NCBI GenBank assembly: GCA_964353355.1
Contig: CAYGVT010000159.1
Span: 1 to 64,000 of the forward strand
Direction: 5' to 3'
Length of the DNA: 64,000 nucleotides
Source: CAYGVT01 sp964353355
GTDB taxonomy: Archaea; Thermoplasmatota; DTKX01; GCA-020343715
Under the pieces are notes generated by a model that saw only the letters and a list, made by a program, of their open reading frames with translations, searched no databases and was not told the origin of the DNA. This document shows, piece by piece, positions 6,960 through 15,413 of this stretch. Position 1 is the stretch's first letter; each line of letters starts with the position of its first letter. Position numbers and translations under genes: made by a program.

Positions 6960-9092
6960 ATGGGGTTACTCGAGCGCATGGCACTCGCGATAGCATTGCT
7001 CTTCGCTCTGCTTTTCGCGTTCTTCATGGGGTTGACGTACCTGGCGTACGCGATGGGTGTCGTGGGCGGCATCTGGCTCATCGTCCTGCCCATCCTGTTC
7101 ACCATCGGCATCGTGCTCCTCCAGTACGCCATCTCACCCTTCATCATCAAGTGGGTCTTCAAGATCGAGTGGTTCGACCCCAACGCCGCCGGCGCGGACC
7201 CGCGGGTGCTGCGCGTGCACTACTACCTGCGCAGGGCCGCCGAGGGGGCGGGGGTCGGGCTTCCCGAGCTGGGCATCGTGCCCGACGACAACCCCAACGC
7301 GTTCACGTTCGGATGGGGCCGCGACAGCTCGTTCATCGTCCTCACGCGGGGCATGTTCAAGTACTGCGACGACGAGGAGGTCGAGGCCGTGGCCGCGCAC
7401 GAGCTGGGCCACGTCGTGCACAACGACTTCGTGGTCATGACCGTCGTCACGACCATCGTTCTGCTGCTCTACACCATCGCGCGCGCCTGCATCGAGGTCG
7501 CGAAGCACAGCAAGGGCGGCGGCAAGAACAATCCCGCGGCCTACGCGCTCATGGTCGCGGCCATGTCCTACGTGGCCTACGTCATCGCCAGCTACATCGC
7601 CCTCCTGGTCTCGCGCTACCGCGAGTACTGGGCCGACGACTTCTCGGCCGACAGCACGCGCCGCCCCAACAAGCTCACGAGCGCGCTGGTCAAGGTCGCC
7701 TACGGCCTCGCGACCGAGGGGCGGGGCGACGGCAAGAGGGCGCAGGCGCGCCAGGAGAACGCGCTCATGCTCTTCAACCCCGTGGCCGCGCGGGCGCTCG
7801 CGGCGCAGTCCGCCACGGCCGATGGCGCCATCACGAGCGAGGCCCTGCAGCAGACGATGGCCTGGGACCTGTGGAACCCCTGGGCGTTCGTCCTCGAGCT
7901 GGGCATGACCCACCCCCTGCCCGCCAAGAGGCTCCTCGCCCTCGGCAGGAAGGCCAAGGCGCTGGGGCAGGAGCCCTACGTCGAGTTCAAGCTCGTCAGG
8001 CCCGAGTCGTACCTCGACGACTTCCTGGGGGACGTCGCCGCCAAGTACGCATGGCTGCTGAGCGTCCCGATGGCGTTCGCGGCCTGGTGGTGGGGATGGC
8101 TCTCCCCCGCGGGCGCGGTCGGCCTCTTCCTCGCCATCGCGGGCGGCGTGGGCTTCCTCTACCTGAGGCTCTACGCATACACGCCAGGCCCCCGCGACGC
8201 CACGGTCCAGGAGCTGCTGCGCGACCCCAAGACGGGGCCCGTCAAGGGCAATCCCGTGCGCCTGCGCGGCCGCATCATCGGCAGGGGGGTGCCGGGGCTC
8301 TGGTTCAGCGAGGACCTCAAGCTCGACGACGGCACGGGGCTGCTGCTCATCGACTCGCGCACCGTCGCGCACCTCGTCGACGTCCTCCAGGGCCTCCTCG
8401 CCACCGAGCACTTCGTCGGCCAGGAGGTCGAGGTCGAGGGCTGGTACCGCCGCAAGGTCGTGCCCCTGCTCGAGCTTAGGCGCATCCAGGGCCCGGGCGT
8501 CGGCAGGACGATCCGCCGCCCCTACGTCTGGATGGGCTGCGCGCTCGTCCTGGCGATGCTGGGGCTGGCCATGCTCGCGATGCCCATGAGCGTCGGGGCA
8601 TTGACCGGCGGTCCCTTCCGTGGGGACCGGTTCACGTACGAGGAGCGCTACGAGGTCCTGACGGGCCACGTCGCCGAGGGGGGGCAGGTGGACGCCACCA
8701 CGCGCGTGGAGGGGCTCGACGTCGTGTCGGCCGAGCTCGTGCTCACGTGGGCCGACACGGACCTGCAGGAGCTGCCGCGGGGGCCGCTCGGGCTCATGCC
8801 CGCCAACCGGCCCGACACCCTCCGCCTCACGGTCGCGCTGCCCGACGGGACCGTTCTCGAGGAGTCGGCGTCGAACGACGCGGGCTCGCACTCGGGCGCC
8901 GTCGCCGTCTCGTTCACCGTGCCCGAGGGCACCAAGCTCGAGGGCTGGAACGTCAGCGTGTGCTGCGACGACGCGGGCGACCTGACGGGGGGCCTCCTCG
9001 GCCAGGTCCTGAGGGCGGACACCGGCAACGACTGGACGCTCGAGGTGGGGCTCGAGGTGCGCGTCGCCCTCCCGGACCCGTGGGGCTTCTGA
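6960..9092 (+). CDS. M48 (HtpX/Ste24-type) membrane metalloprotease with added C-terminal domain
   Basis: This 710-residue integral membrane zinc protease has two N-terminal membrane helices (about 10-60), the zinc motif HELGH at residues 147-151, a downstream glutamate ligand region EYWADDF, and further hydrophobic helices around 170-215 and 365-400. HtpX proteases are about 300 residues and degrade misfolded membrane proteins. Here the catalytic part is followed by a nucleic-acid-binding-like OB-type segment (about 425-500), another membrane helix (about 515-540) and an extracytoplasmic beta-rich domain ending RADTGNDWTLEVGLEVRVA. That last domain recurs in the CPBP protease at 32708-34390. 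Expression is probably controlled by the palindrome immediately upstream. Confidence 0.9.
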   Translation: MGLLERMALAIALLFALLFAFFMGLTYLAYAMGVVGGIWLIVLPILFTIGIVLLQYAISPFIIKWVFKIEWFDPNAAGADPRVLRVHYYLRRAAEGAGVGLPELGIVPDDNPNAFTFGWGRDSSFIVLTRGMFKYCDDEEVEAVAAHELGHVVHNDFVVMTVVTTIVLLLYTIARACIEVAKHSKGGGKNNPAAYALMVAAMSYVAYVIASYIALLVSRYREYWADDFSADSTRRPNKLTSALVKVAYGLATEGRGDGKRAQARQENALMLFNPVAARALAAQSATADGAITSEALQQTMAWDLWNPWAFVLELGMTHPLPAKRLLALGRKAKALGQEPYVEFKLVRPESYLDDFLGDVAAKYAWLLSVPMAFAAWWWGWLSPAGAVGLFLAIAGGVGFLYLRLYAYTPGPRDATVQELLRDPKTGPVKGNPVRLRGRIIGRGVPGLWFSEDLKLDDGTGLLLIDSRTVAHLVDVLQGLLATEHFVGQEVEVEGWYRRKVVPLLELRRIQGPGVGRTIRRPYVWMGCALVLAMLGLAMLAMPMSVGALTGGPFRGDRFTYEERYEVLTGHVAEGGQVDATTRVEGLDVVSAELVLTWADTDLQELPRGPLGLMPANRPDTLRLTVALPDGTVLEESASNDAGSHSGAVAVSFTVPEGTKLEGWNVSVCCDDAGDLTGGLLGQVLRADTGNDWTLEVGLEVRVALPDPWGF

Positions 9093-9104
9093 GGGCGCCG
9101 CGCG

Positions 9105-9680
9105 TCAGGGCGCACCGGCCCACCGCGCGACATCCGCGAGCCTCGGCATCCCGCTCGCGACCATGTGGGCCATGCGCAGCGCCTCCGGCAGGTGCCCCCG
9201 CAGCGTGGTGACGCGAAGCAGCTCGCGCGCCTCGTCTACCGTGCAGCCCGCGACGTGAACGGTTAGCGTGCCGCCATCCGGCAGCGCGATGCGGTGGAGC
9301 GCCGGCGCCTGCAGCCGCCGCCACCGCTCCTCCCAGTCGGGGAACCGGGCCTTGAGCGCGACGAGGATGGTCGCCGGGTCGGGCGTCTTGTCCACGAGCG
9401 TGATGACAGGGACTCCGGTGCGCTCGTGCAGGGGCCCAAGGTCCACGACGTTGAAGCCCGCGAAGGTGAGCCCGTCCAGCAGCAGGGCCTTGAGCTGCGT
9501 GCGCTGCGGGCACTCGGCGACCATGCGCTCGATGGCCTCGCCCGCGTCCAGCGCGTCCACGGACGCGCGGCCCATCTGGACTCCCTCCAGGTAGCCCTGG
9601 CCGCGCACCACGAGGGCGACGAGCAGCGCGGACGCGTCCCCGAACCGGAACGGCCCGTCGTCGACGGCCATCACCCTCAC
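9105..9680 (-). CDS. DUF99 (UPF0215) family protein
   Basis: This protein of about 191 residues belongs to the archaeal DUF99 family, recognised by the N-terminal AVDDGPF motif, the central LLLDGLTFAGFNVVDL and the following PVITLVDKTP. Members have a fold related to endonuclease V but their activity is not established. The start is uncertain: the family usually has a basic stretch like KRDVRV before AVDDGPF, and the first usable start codon after the upstream stop is a GTG at 9680 within it. The gene follows pth2 by about 23 nt on the same strand. The stop is 12 nt from the convergent protease gene. Confidence 0.85.
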   Translation of the reverse strand: MRVMAVDDGPFRFGDASALLVALVVRGQGYLEGVQMGRASVDALDAGEAIERMVAECPQRTQLKALLLDGLTFAGFNVVDLGPLHERTGVPVITLVDKTPDPATILVALKARFPDWEERWRRLQAPALHRIALPDGGTLTVHVAGCTVDEARELLRVTTLRGHLPEALRMAHMVASGMPRLADVARWAGAP

Positions 9681-9703
9681 GTCGCGCTTCGCGCGTCCAC
9701 CCC

Positions 9704-10042
9704 CTACATGAGCTGGAGCGACCCCGTCAGGGGGTCCAGCCTGTCCGAGGGCGCGGGCCCGATGCCCAGGCAGGTCGTGGTGCCGGGTGGCAGCTGCGTG
9801 AGCCCCGCGTCCTCGATGAGCGACGTGGAGAGGCCCCGGAGCTCGGCCGCGACCTTGAGCTCGTGCAGCTCCCGCAGGCCCTTGACCTTGGCGACTATCT
9901 TCTTCTGGCCCTCTCGGTACCAGCCGTCGAAGGCGCGGTGGTCCCGCTCCTTGGCCATGAGCGCGCAGTTCACGGCCGCGTGCGCCACCTGCACGGCCAG
10001 CTTGCCCTTCGTGAGCCCCAGGTCGGCGCGCACGACCACCAC
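9704..10042 (-). CDS. pth2: Peptidyl-tRNA hydrolase, archaeal type (Pth2)
   Basis: This enzyme hydrolyses the ester bond of peptidyl-tRNAs that drop off the ribosome, recycling tRNA. The 112-residue protein has the diagnostic N-terminal RADLGLTKGKLAVQVAHAAV with the catalytic Lys/His/Asp region, and the C-terminal hydrophobic CLGIGPAP typical of Pth2. The GTG at 10042 is the first in-frame standard start, but coding character (DDNYKLV) continues a few residues upstream, so a start nearer 10060 (CTG) overlapping the previous stop cannot be excluded. It lies between the DUF1616-like gene and DUF99 in one orientation with short spacing, suggesting co-transcription. Confidence 0.9.
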   Translation of the reverse strand: MVVVRADLGLTKGKLAVQVAHAAVNCALMAKERDHRAFDGWYREGQKKIVAKVKGLRELHELKVAAELRGLSTSLIEDAGLTQLPPGTTTCLGIGPAPSDRLDPLTGSLQLM

Positions 10043-10062
10043 GAGCTTGTAGTTGTCGTCCC

Positions 10063-10842
10063 TCAGGGCGCCTTCCCCCCGGCCTCCCCCTCGATCTTCG
10101 CCGCGGCCTCGGCCCTCGCCTCGCCCTCGGCCTTGGCGGCCTGCTCCGCGAGCGGCTTGGGCCTGGCCTCCTTGGCCTTGGCCTCACGCTCGCGCTCCCG
10201 TCGCTCGCGCCTCTGCTCCCGGCGTTGGCGCTTCTCGTCCTCGACCCGCTTGGCCTCGTGGATGAGCTTGGACTGCTCCTCCTTGGCGCGGTCGAGGCGG
10301 TCGTTGACCTCCTTGAGCTCCTTCTCCGCCCTCTCGCGGCGCTCGCGGTAGTGCTCCGAGAGCTCGCGCCCGTGCGCGCGCTCGCGCCTGAGCATGTCCT
10401 TCACCTCGCGCTTGAGCGCGTCCCTCTCCCGGGTCATGAGCTCGATCTGCGAGAGCAGCTCGTCGTGGCGCTTGGTCCCCGCGGGTGCCTCCGCGGGCAT
10501 GGGGAACCGCGCGAGGCCCTTGTGGACGAGGCCGAGCCAGGGGAACGCGCCCCGCCACCAGGCGATGGCGAAGAACGCGACCGTGACCGACACCAGGCCC
10601 CCGACGATGAAGGGCGTGTCGAACCAGCCCTGCCCGCCGTCGCGCACGGGCAGCGAGCCCAGCACGAAGCCCACGAGGATGGTGATGCAGATGCTGGTGG
10701 CCATCCCGAGCGTGATGACGTAAAGCCCGTTGTACTCCTCGTCGAGCTCGCCCGGGCGCGGGAACATGGCCTTGATGAGCATCGTCCCTGGGAGCACGAA
10801 GATGAGCAGCAGCCCGAGGACGATGCGGACCAGCTCCAGCAT
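10063..10842 (-). CDS. DUF1616-like membrane protein with cytoplasmic coiled coil
   Basis: This protein of about 259 residues has an N-terminal segment (ELVRIVLGLLLIFVLPG, then ALFP-like and GMATSICITILVGF) resembling the DUF1616 membrane domain of euryarchaea, with three or four membrane helices in the first 110 residues. It is followed by about 140 residues of highly charged coiled coil rich in Arg/Glu/Lys and an Ala/Glu tail. The function is unknown. An ATG at 10881 is in frame, but a TATA box at 10885-10895 would put the transcript start downstream of it, so the ATG at 10842 is preferred. Pth2 follows about 20 nt later. Confidence 0.75.
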   Translation of the reverse strand: MLELVRIVLGLLLIFVLPGTMLIKAMFPRPGELDEEYNGLYVITLGMATSICITILVGFVLGSLPVRDGGQGWFDTPFIVGGLVSVTVAFFAIAWWRGAFPWLGLVHKGLARFPMPAEAPAGTKRHDELLSQIELMTRERDALKREVKDMLRRERAHGRELSEHYRERRERAEKELKEVNDRLDRAKEEQSKLIHEAKRVEDEKRQRREQRRERREREREAKAKEARPKPLAEQAAKAEGEARAEAAAKIEGEAGGKAP

Positions 10843-10926
10843 GGACAGTCCCGTGGCCTCCCTCGGGTGGTTGAGGGCCATCGGATTAGATAAACGTTGG
10901 GCTGGTCGTGGGTCCCTGGCACCCCG

Positions 10927-12042
10927 TCAGCCGCGCCTGGCCGCGAGCACGCGCTCGCACACCTCGACCGTCGTGCGCGCCACGCGGTCCCACCCGAACC
11001 GCGGCGCGGCCTCGAGCCCCTTGCGGCCCGCAAGGGCGCGGACGGCGTCCGAGCCGACGAAGGGCTCGAGCGCGCTTCGCAGCGCCTCCGCGCTCCCGGG
11101 CCTCACGAGCGCGCCCGTGCCGGCCTGGAAGACCTCGGGCAGCCCGCCGGAATCGCCGGCGATGATGGGCCTGCCGGAGGCCATGGCCTCGAGGACGACG
11201 TTCCCGAGGGGCTCGTAGGTCGAGGGGTAGCACACGACGTCCGAGGCCGCGTACATCGCCGGGACCCGCTCGTGGGGCAGGAAGCCCGTGAACGTGGATT
11301 TGATGCCGAGCTCCCTCGCGCGGGCCTCGAGGCGGGCGCGCTCGGAGCCGTCGCCCACGAGGAGCAGCTCGGCGCCCAGGCCCCTGGCGGCCTCGACCAG
11401 GAAGCCGACGCCCTTGTGCGGCTCGAGGCGGCCGACGTAGGCGACCACGACGCCCTCGAGCCCGAGCTCGGCGCGGGTCGCGTCCCTGAGGGATGCCGCC
11501 TGGCGGAAGGCGTCGAGGTCCACGCCGTTGTGCACCACGGTCATGCGCTCGCGGGGAACGCCGTAGCCCTCGTGGGCCTCGCGCGCGACCGCCTCGGTGA
11601 TGCAGATGAGGTGGTCGGCCCGGCGGGCGCAGTAGCGGTCCTGGTGGACGTAGAGCCGGAGGAGGAGGGCGCGCCTCGCGCCCACCCCTATCTCGCGGTA
11701 GCGGGCGGCCTCGGCGTGCCACGTCGCGTGCATCTTGACGACGGTCGGGAAGTCGTGGAACCGGAGGTGGCCGTAGGCGCACGCGCCGTGGCCGTGGACG
11801 ACGTCGACGTCCCTGAGCAGCCGCCCCGCGCGGGCCGTGGACCACAGCGTGTAGGGCGAGCGCACGCGGTGCACGTGCACGCCCTCCCGCACCTCCTCGA
11901 CGGGCGCGCCCGGCGCGCGGGACGCCACGACGTGCACCTCGTGGCCGAGCGCGAGGAGGGCGAGCGCGAGGGCGCGCGTGTGGACGGTGGTGCCGCCAGC
12001 CATGCGGGGCGGGTAGTCCATCGAGAGCAGCGCGATGCGCAC
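10927..12042 (-). CDS. GT4 family glycosyltransferase
   Basis: This 371-residue GT-B fold glycosyltransferase transfers a sugar from a nucleotide donor to a glycan or lipid acceptor on the cytosolic face of the membrane. Visible features are the N-terminal Gly-rich AGGTTVHTRALA, the linker HNGVDLDAF, the donor-side GRLEPHKG and the E-x7-E motif in YEPLGNVVLEAMASG. Donor and acceptor are unknown. The TATA box at 12067-12078 lies just before the ATG, giving an almost leaderless transcript. It stands alone here, apart from the glycan operon at 35-39 kb. Confidence 0.88.
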   Translation of the reverse strand: MRIALLSMDYPPRMAGGTTVHTRALALALLALGHEVHVVASRAPGAPVEEVREGVHVHRVRSPYTLWSTARAGRLLRDVDVVHGHGACAYGHLRFHDFPTVVKMHATWHAEAARYREIGVGARRALLLRLYVHQDRYCARRADHLICITEAVAREAHEGYGVPRERMTVVHNGVDLDAFRQAASLRDATRAELGLEGVVVAYVGRLEPHKGVGFLVEAARGLGAELLLVGDGSERARLEARARELGIKSTFTGFLPHERVPAMYAASDVVCYPSTYEPLGNVVLEAMASGRPIIAGDSGGLPEVFQAGTGALVRPGSAEALRSALEPFVGSDAVRALAGRKGLEAAPRFGWDRVARTTVEVCERVLAARRG

Positions 12043-12066
12043 GCTCCGGACCCAGCGACTGAAGGC

Positions 12067-12078
12067 AAGATATAGATT
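12067..12078 (-). promoter_or_regulatory. TATA box of the GT4 gene
   Basis: On the minus strand this reads AATCTATATCTT, centred about 30 nt before the ATG at 12042. It is back to back with the thioredoxin promoter at 12121. Confidence 0.6.
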
Positions 12079-12120
12079 GGGGTGGGTGGCCGGGACCTTC
12101 GACCCCGCGGTGGCGTCACC

Positions 12121-12129
12121 TTTTTTAAA
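12121..12129 (+). promoter_or_regulatory. TATA box of the thioredoxin pair
   Basis: TTTTTTAAA is centred 28 nt before the ATG at 12153, favouring that ATG over the one at 12141. Confidence 0.65.
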
Positions 12130-12152
12130 CTGGACGTCACATGCCCATCACC

Positions 12153-12536
12153 ATGCCCATCCGCTACATCGGCACGGACGACTGGGGCGCGCTCGTCGAA
12201 TCCTCCAAGGGGCCCGTGCTCGTGGAGTTCGTGACATCCACCTGCCCCGTGTGCGCCACCATGGCGAACCCCGTCGAGCGGCTCGCGGAGGGGCTCAAGG
12301 GCGAGGTGCGGGTCTACCGCGTGGACGTGGGCCGCGAGCAGGCGCTCGCGATGCGGTTCGGCGTCATGGGCGTGCCGACGTTCATGGTCTTTTGCAAAGG
12401 ACTCATGGTCGCGTCGATGGCGGGCGAGGTCTATCCCGCGCTGCTGGAGCGCATGGCCAAGGAGACGATGCAGTTCGGGGGCGCGTGCGCCTCCAAGCAG
12501 ACCCGCGTCTCCTACGACATTTCCGGCTACGGCTAG
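12153..12536 (+). CDS. Thioredoxin-like protein, CPVC active site
   Basis: This 127-residue thioredoxin-fold protein has the redox motif C-P-V-C in TSTCPVCATM and the cis-proline loop GVPTFMVF. It would act as a cytosolic thiol-disulphide reductant, but the conserved Trp-Cys-Gly-Pro-Cys of classical thioredoxin is replaced, so its partner specificity may differ. The C terminus carries an extra tail with one more Cys. The ATG at 12153 is placed leaderlessly by the TATA box; an in-frame ATG at 12141 is an alternative. A second thioredoxin-like gene follows 25 nt downstream. Confidence 0.82.
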   Translation: MPIRYIGTDDWGALVESSKGPVLVEFVTSTCPVCATMANPVERLAEGLKGEVRVYRVDVGREQALAMRFGVMGVPTFMVFCKGLMVASMAGEVYPALLERMAKETMQFGGACASKQTRVSYDISGYG

Positions 12537-12561
12537 GTCTGATGTCAGGAGGCGTGACAAA

Positions 12562-12900
12562 TTGGCGATACGGCTGGTGACGGGCGGCGAATGGGAGATG
12601 ACCGTGCTGGGCGCGGACGGGCCGGTGTTCGTCCAGTTCTGGAGGGCGGGCTGCGCCGTCTGCAAGTCGATGGAGAGGCAGGTGGAGGCCCTCGCGGCGG
12701 AGCTCGTGCACGCGGTCCCGTTCTTCCGCGTGGACTGCGACGCGGAGGCGGACCTCGTGTGGGCCTACGAGGTGATGGGCACGCCGACCTTCATCGTGGT
12801 CTGCCGTGGGGAGCCGGTCTCGCGCGCGTACGGCGATGTGAGCCTGGTCGAGCTGCGGGAGCTCGTCATCGACGCGATTGAGAGATGCGAGCGGGATTGA
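12562..12900 (+). CDS. Thioredoxin-like protein, CAVC active site
   Basis: This 112-residue thioredoxin-fold protein has the motif C-A-V-C in RAGCAVCKSM and the cis-proline loop GTPTFIVV. It is a diverged paralogue of the preceding gene. The start is a TTG at 12562 preceded by AGGAGG with 9 nt spacing; no ATG or GTG lies in frame nearby. Together the pair may be a reductant relay or serve different client proteins. No thioredoxin reductase gene is visible in the window. Confidence 0.8.
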   Translation: MAIRLVTGGEWEMTVLGADGPVFVQFWRAGCAVCKSMERQVEALAAELVHAVPFFRVDCDAEADLVWAYEVMGTPTFIVVCRGEPVSRAYGDVSLVELRELVIDAIERCERD

Positions 12901-13023
12901 CCTGGCGTCGTGGCGGGCCTCCCCAAGGCGTGCTGCCAGAGAGGAGGCAACAAGATCGAACCGGGGTCCGAGGACCCTCTATCCAAGAACCATGGTTTGC
13001 GACCCCGTCAATGCAAGAGGGCC

Positions 13024-13413
13024 TCACCCGAGCTCCCGCAGCGCGGACGAGATGTCGACCCTGGAGATGTCCCTCGCCGCGAGGGGCCCGCGTCGCGGCC
13101 CCACGAGCTCGTACTCGAGCGCGGGCCTGCTCGCCCGGTAGAGGACGCCGACCGGGATTCGGTCGCCCCGCTCGTGCTTGCCACCGCAGACCTCGGGGCC
13201 AGTGTGTTCGCCGTAGAAGGGCACGCCGTGGGGGTCGATGGCGATTTGGGCCGGCCTCCGGCGGCGCTCGAGCCCCTCCAAACGGGTGAACAGCTCCTCG
13301 CTCAGGGCAAGAGCGCTTCCACGACATCGGCCTTGGTCGACCGCCTGAGGCGGAGGTGGACGAGGTCGCCGGAGGGGACGTTCCAGCCCCTCTTTCGTTG
13401 CTCCTCCGTCCAT
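13024..13413 (-). pseudogene. Duplicated 3' fragment of a 2-oxoacid:ferredoxin oxidoreductase beta gene
   Basis: The last 50 or so codons (about 13024-13175) are clearly homologous to the C terminus of the beta subunit encoded at 23040-23897. They share GDRIPVGVLY, SRPxLExELVG, RRGPL and VDISSALRE, and the similarity is visible at nucleotide level too. Upstream of about 13175 the similarity stops: the TPP-binding and CxxC parts are absent, and the open frame to 13413 carries unrelated Arg/Pro-rich sequence. It therefore looks like a partial duplication or a decayed paralogue. An expressed small protein is less likely. Confidence 0.55.
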
Positions 13414-13664
13414 CCCTCGATGAAGTCGCGCTGCTGGATGGGCCGATGACCGCCCGGAGGATTTCCGTGACAGTGTGCGTACCAGGCAGGGTCCCGATGG
13501 CCGGGGGGGAGGGGGACGAGCCCCTCGATCAAGACTCTATCCATTCTATCCATCCTCCTCCCTATGGCCTTCCAGTGCACTGGCCTGCTGGTGCATCCCT
13601 CGATGCCCGACGAGGCCGTGCACCATGTCTCGTTCTCGGCCAGGGCACCAGACCTGGAATTCAC
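13302..13664 (-). CDS. Hypothetical protein, doubtful
   Basis: This open frame encodes about 120 residues with a moderately natural composition, including ENETWCTASSG and a charged C terminus (DLVHLRLRRSTKADVVE). Its only support is a TATA box at 13695-13704 that would serve this strand with a start at a GTG near 13664 or 13679. Its 3' part overlaps the frame of the duplicated oxidoreductase tail. No family is recognised and it may be spurious. Confidence 0.3.
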   Translation of the reverse strand: MNSRSGALAENETWCTASSGIEGCTSRPVHWKAIGRRMDRMDRVLIEGLVPLPPGHRDPAWYAHCHGNPPGGHRPIQQRDFIEGWTEEQRKRGWNVPSGDLVHLRLRRSTKADVVEALLP

Positions 13665-13694
13665 CGGCCTTGGAGGCACTTAACAGGGCACTGC

Positions 13695-13704
13695 TTTTAT
13701 ATAT
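13695..13704. promoter_or_regulatory. TATA-like block between divergent genes
   Basis: TTTTATATAT is the strongest AT block between the doubtful minus-strand frame and the secreted PPC/zinc-ribbon gene. It could direct transcription either way. For the plus strand it would give a leader of about 90 nt, with a second AT block at 13712-13721. Confidence 0.5.
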
Positions 13705-13815
13705 CCGCAATGATAATATCCTGTTACCGGGACTGCCCGAATCAATTGACAGTGGATAGGATGGACCGAGGTAGGTGGGAACCTCGACGGGGGTCCTCAG
13801 GGGGGAATGGTACAG

Positions 13816-15057
13816 ATGAATCCGGTTCGGACACATGGGAAGGCAATCTGGCTGCTCATCGGTCTAATCGCCCTCGCGGGCCTGTGCGCGGTCTGCGGGG
13901 TCGCGTCGGCGGCGACCTTCACCGACACCGTCGGTGAGTCGGACGTTATCTGCTACGACATCAACGTCGAGACGGTCATCGACCCGCTGGAGGTGGAAGT
14001 CTCGTGGGAGAGCGATTCCAACGACATCGACATATACCTGCTGGACTCCCAGGGGAACGACGTCGACTATAGCGATGGTACCACCAACACGGAGTACATC
14101 AACTCCGATATCAGCACCCCTGGCCTGTACGCCCTCGTCGTCATGCCCTACGACGTCACCGGTTTGACGACGTTCACCGGCGACTGCAACTACCCCATAA
14201 CCAAGACCACCGTGAAGTTCGAGAAGTCCATCGAGCAGGGGGAGAACATCAACTACGAGATTACGGTCACCAAACCGAACAAGCCCCTGCTCATACGCGT
14301 CGAGTGGGACCAAAGCATAGACGACCTCAACTTCAAGGTGTACGACCCCTCGGGCGACCTGATGACCCCTGACACCGACAACTCCTTCGACCAGGACAAG
14401 AGCATACTGGGGTGGTACGACCTCCAGGAGAGCGGCAAGTACGTCCTCAAGATCAACGGCGGTGTCGTGGAATCCGCCAACAAGGTGCTGTTCACCGCCA
14501 CCTCCAGCTATCCGATCAAGGTGAAGGGCTCAGGAGGCGATGGGGACGACGACGGGAGCGGCCTCGGCAGCATGATGCTGCCGCTCCTGATACTGGTGAT
14601 CGTCATTATCCTGGCCGTCGTCATCATAGCGGTGTACATGAGGAGGAAGCCGAAGGCGGCGGTGGCGCCCGCGGTAGCGGCCCCGGTCGCGCCGGCATCT
14701 CCCACCGCGCCTGCTGCTCCCTACTACCCCCCACCAGCAGCGCCCACCGCGCCTGTCGCACCCTACTACACCCCAGCAGCGCCCACCGCGCCTGCCGCCC
14801 CGGCGACGCCATACGCGCCAGCGGCTCCAGTCGCCTCGTACACCCTCGCCCCCCAGGCCGTCGCTGTAGCGCCGTACCCACAGGTGACGCAGGCCCCCCC
14901 GCCTCCGCCCCGTCCGGCGGCACCTCCCGCCGCACCCGCTGCCCCCATGACATATGCGGCACCCGCCGCCCCGGCAGCGCTGGTCACATGCAGGAACTGC
15001 GGTGCTCAGCTCAAACCGATGGCGAAGTTCTGCCCCAATTGCGGCGCCCACCTCTAG
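13816..15057 (+). CDS. Secreted PPC-domain membrane protein with cytoplasmic zinc ribbon
   Basis: This 413-residue protein is built, in order, from a signal peptide (about 8-35), two beta-sandwich repeats of the pre-peptidase C-terminal (PPC) type (about 38-135 and 136-245; GLYALVVMPY and GKYVLKINGG are the typical closing strands), one membrane helix (about 255-275), a Pro/Ala/Tyr-rich linker of about 110 residues, and a C-terminal double-CxxC zinc ribbon (CRNCGAQL, then CPNCGAHL). It should sit with the PPC part outside and the zinc ribbon inside. This is the mirror image of the convergent caspase gene at 15414-17840. The ATG at 13816 follows a G-rich Shine-Dalgarno match; an ATG at 13807 is also in frame. 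Confidence 0.8.
   Translation: MNPVRTHGKAIWLLIGLIALAGLCAVCGVASAATFTDTVGESDVICYDINVETVIDPLEVEVSWESDSNDIDIYLLDSQGNDVDYSDGTTNTEYINSDISTPGLYALVVMPYDVTGLTTFTGDCNYPITKTTVKFEKSIEQGENINYEITVTKPNKPLLIRVEWDQSIDDLNFKVYDPSGDLMTPDTDNSFDQDKSILGWYDLQESGKYVLKINGGVVESANKVLFTATSSYPIKVKGSGGDGDDDGSGLGSMMLPLLILVIVIILAVVIIAVYMRRKPKAAVAPAVAAPVAPASPTAPAAPYYPPPAAPTAPVAPYYTPAAPTAPAAPATPYAPAAPVASYTLAPQAVAVAPYPQVTQAPPPPPRPAAPPAAPAAPMTYAAPAAPAALVTCRNCGAQLKPMAKFCPNCGAHL
14701..14800 (+). repeat. In-frame tandem repeat in the Pro/Ala linker
   Basis: About two and a half copies of a 39-42 bp unit beginning CCCACCGCGCCTG encode a repeated Pro-Thr-Ala-Pro and Tyr-Tyr-x-Pro-Pro pattern. The unit lengths are multiples of three, so copy-number change would keep the frame. 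Confidence 0.6.
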
Positions 15058-15059
15058 AG

Positions 15060-15374
15060 GGTCGGCCGAGCCGGGCCAGGGGAACATGCGCCTCGCGGCC
15101 AGCCCGGTTGGCGCGGGGAGCATGAGGCAGACCCCTGCCATGATGACGATGCCCCCCAGATGGTGACGGGGCCAGACCCGGTGAGGGTGCCGAGCGCTCC
15201 TTGGAGGAGAGCCGTCGCGAGGCACTGTGGGCCGATCGTCCCGATGACGTCAACGGCCATCATCACGGACCCGACCAGCGTGGACGTCCTGGAGGCCTTG
15301 CCTTGGGAGGGCCGGTGGCCGACGGAGTTGGTGGCGAGTCCGAGCCCGTGCGCGCTGACATGATGGACCCTCAC
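15060..15374 (-). pseudogene. Possible frameshifted small membrane protein
   Basis: Between the two convergent genes, the minus strand encodes a hydrophobic stretch (LVGSVMMAVDVIGTIG and onward to PVTIWG). After a run of six C at 15152-15157 (six G on the coding strand) it continues in another frame as a second membrane-helix-like stretch (GIVIMAGVCLMLPA). Joining the frames would give two membrane helices. No family is recognised and the joined frame has no stop before it enters the antisense of the zinc-ribbon gene. It could be a gene remnant or chance. Confidence 0.25.
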
Positions 15375-15413
15375 CTGGGCAGGCCGGTGTCGAGGGTCTC
15401 GATGCCACCTGTC

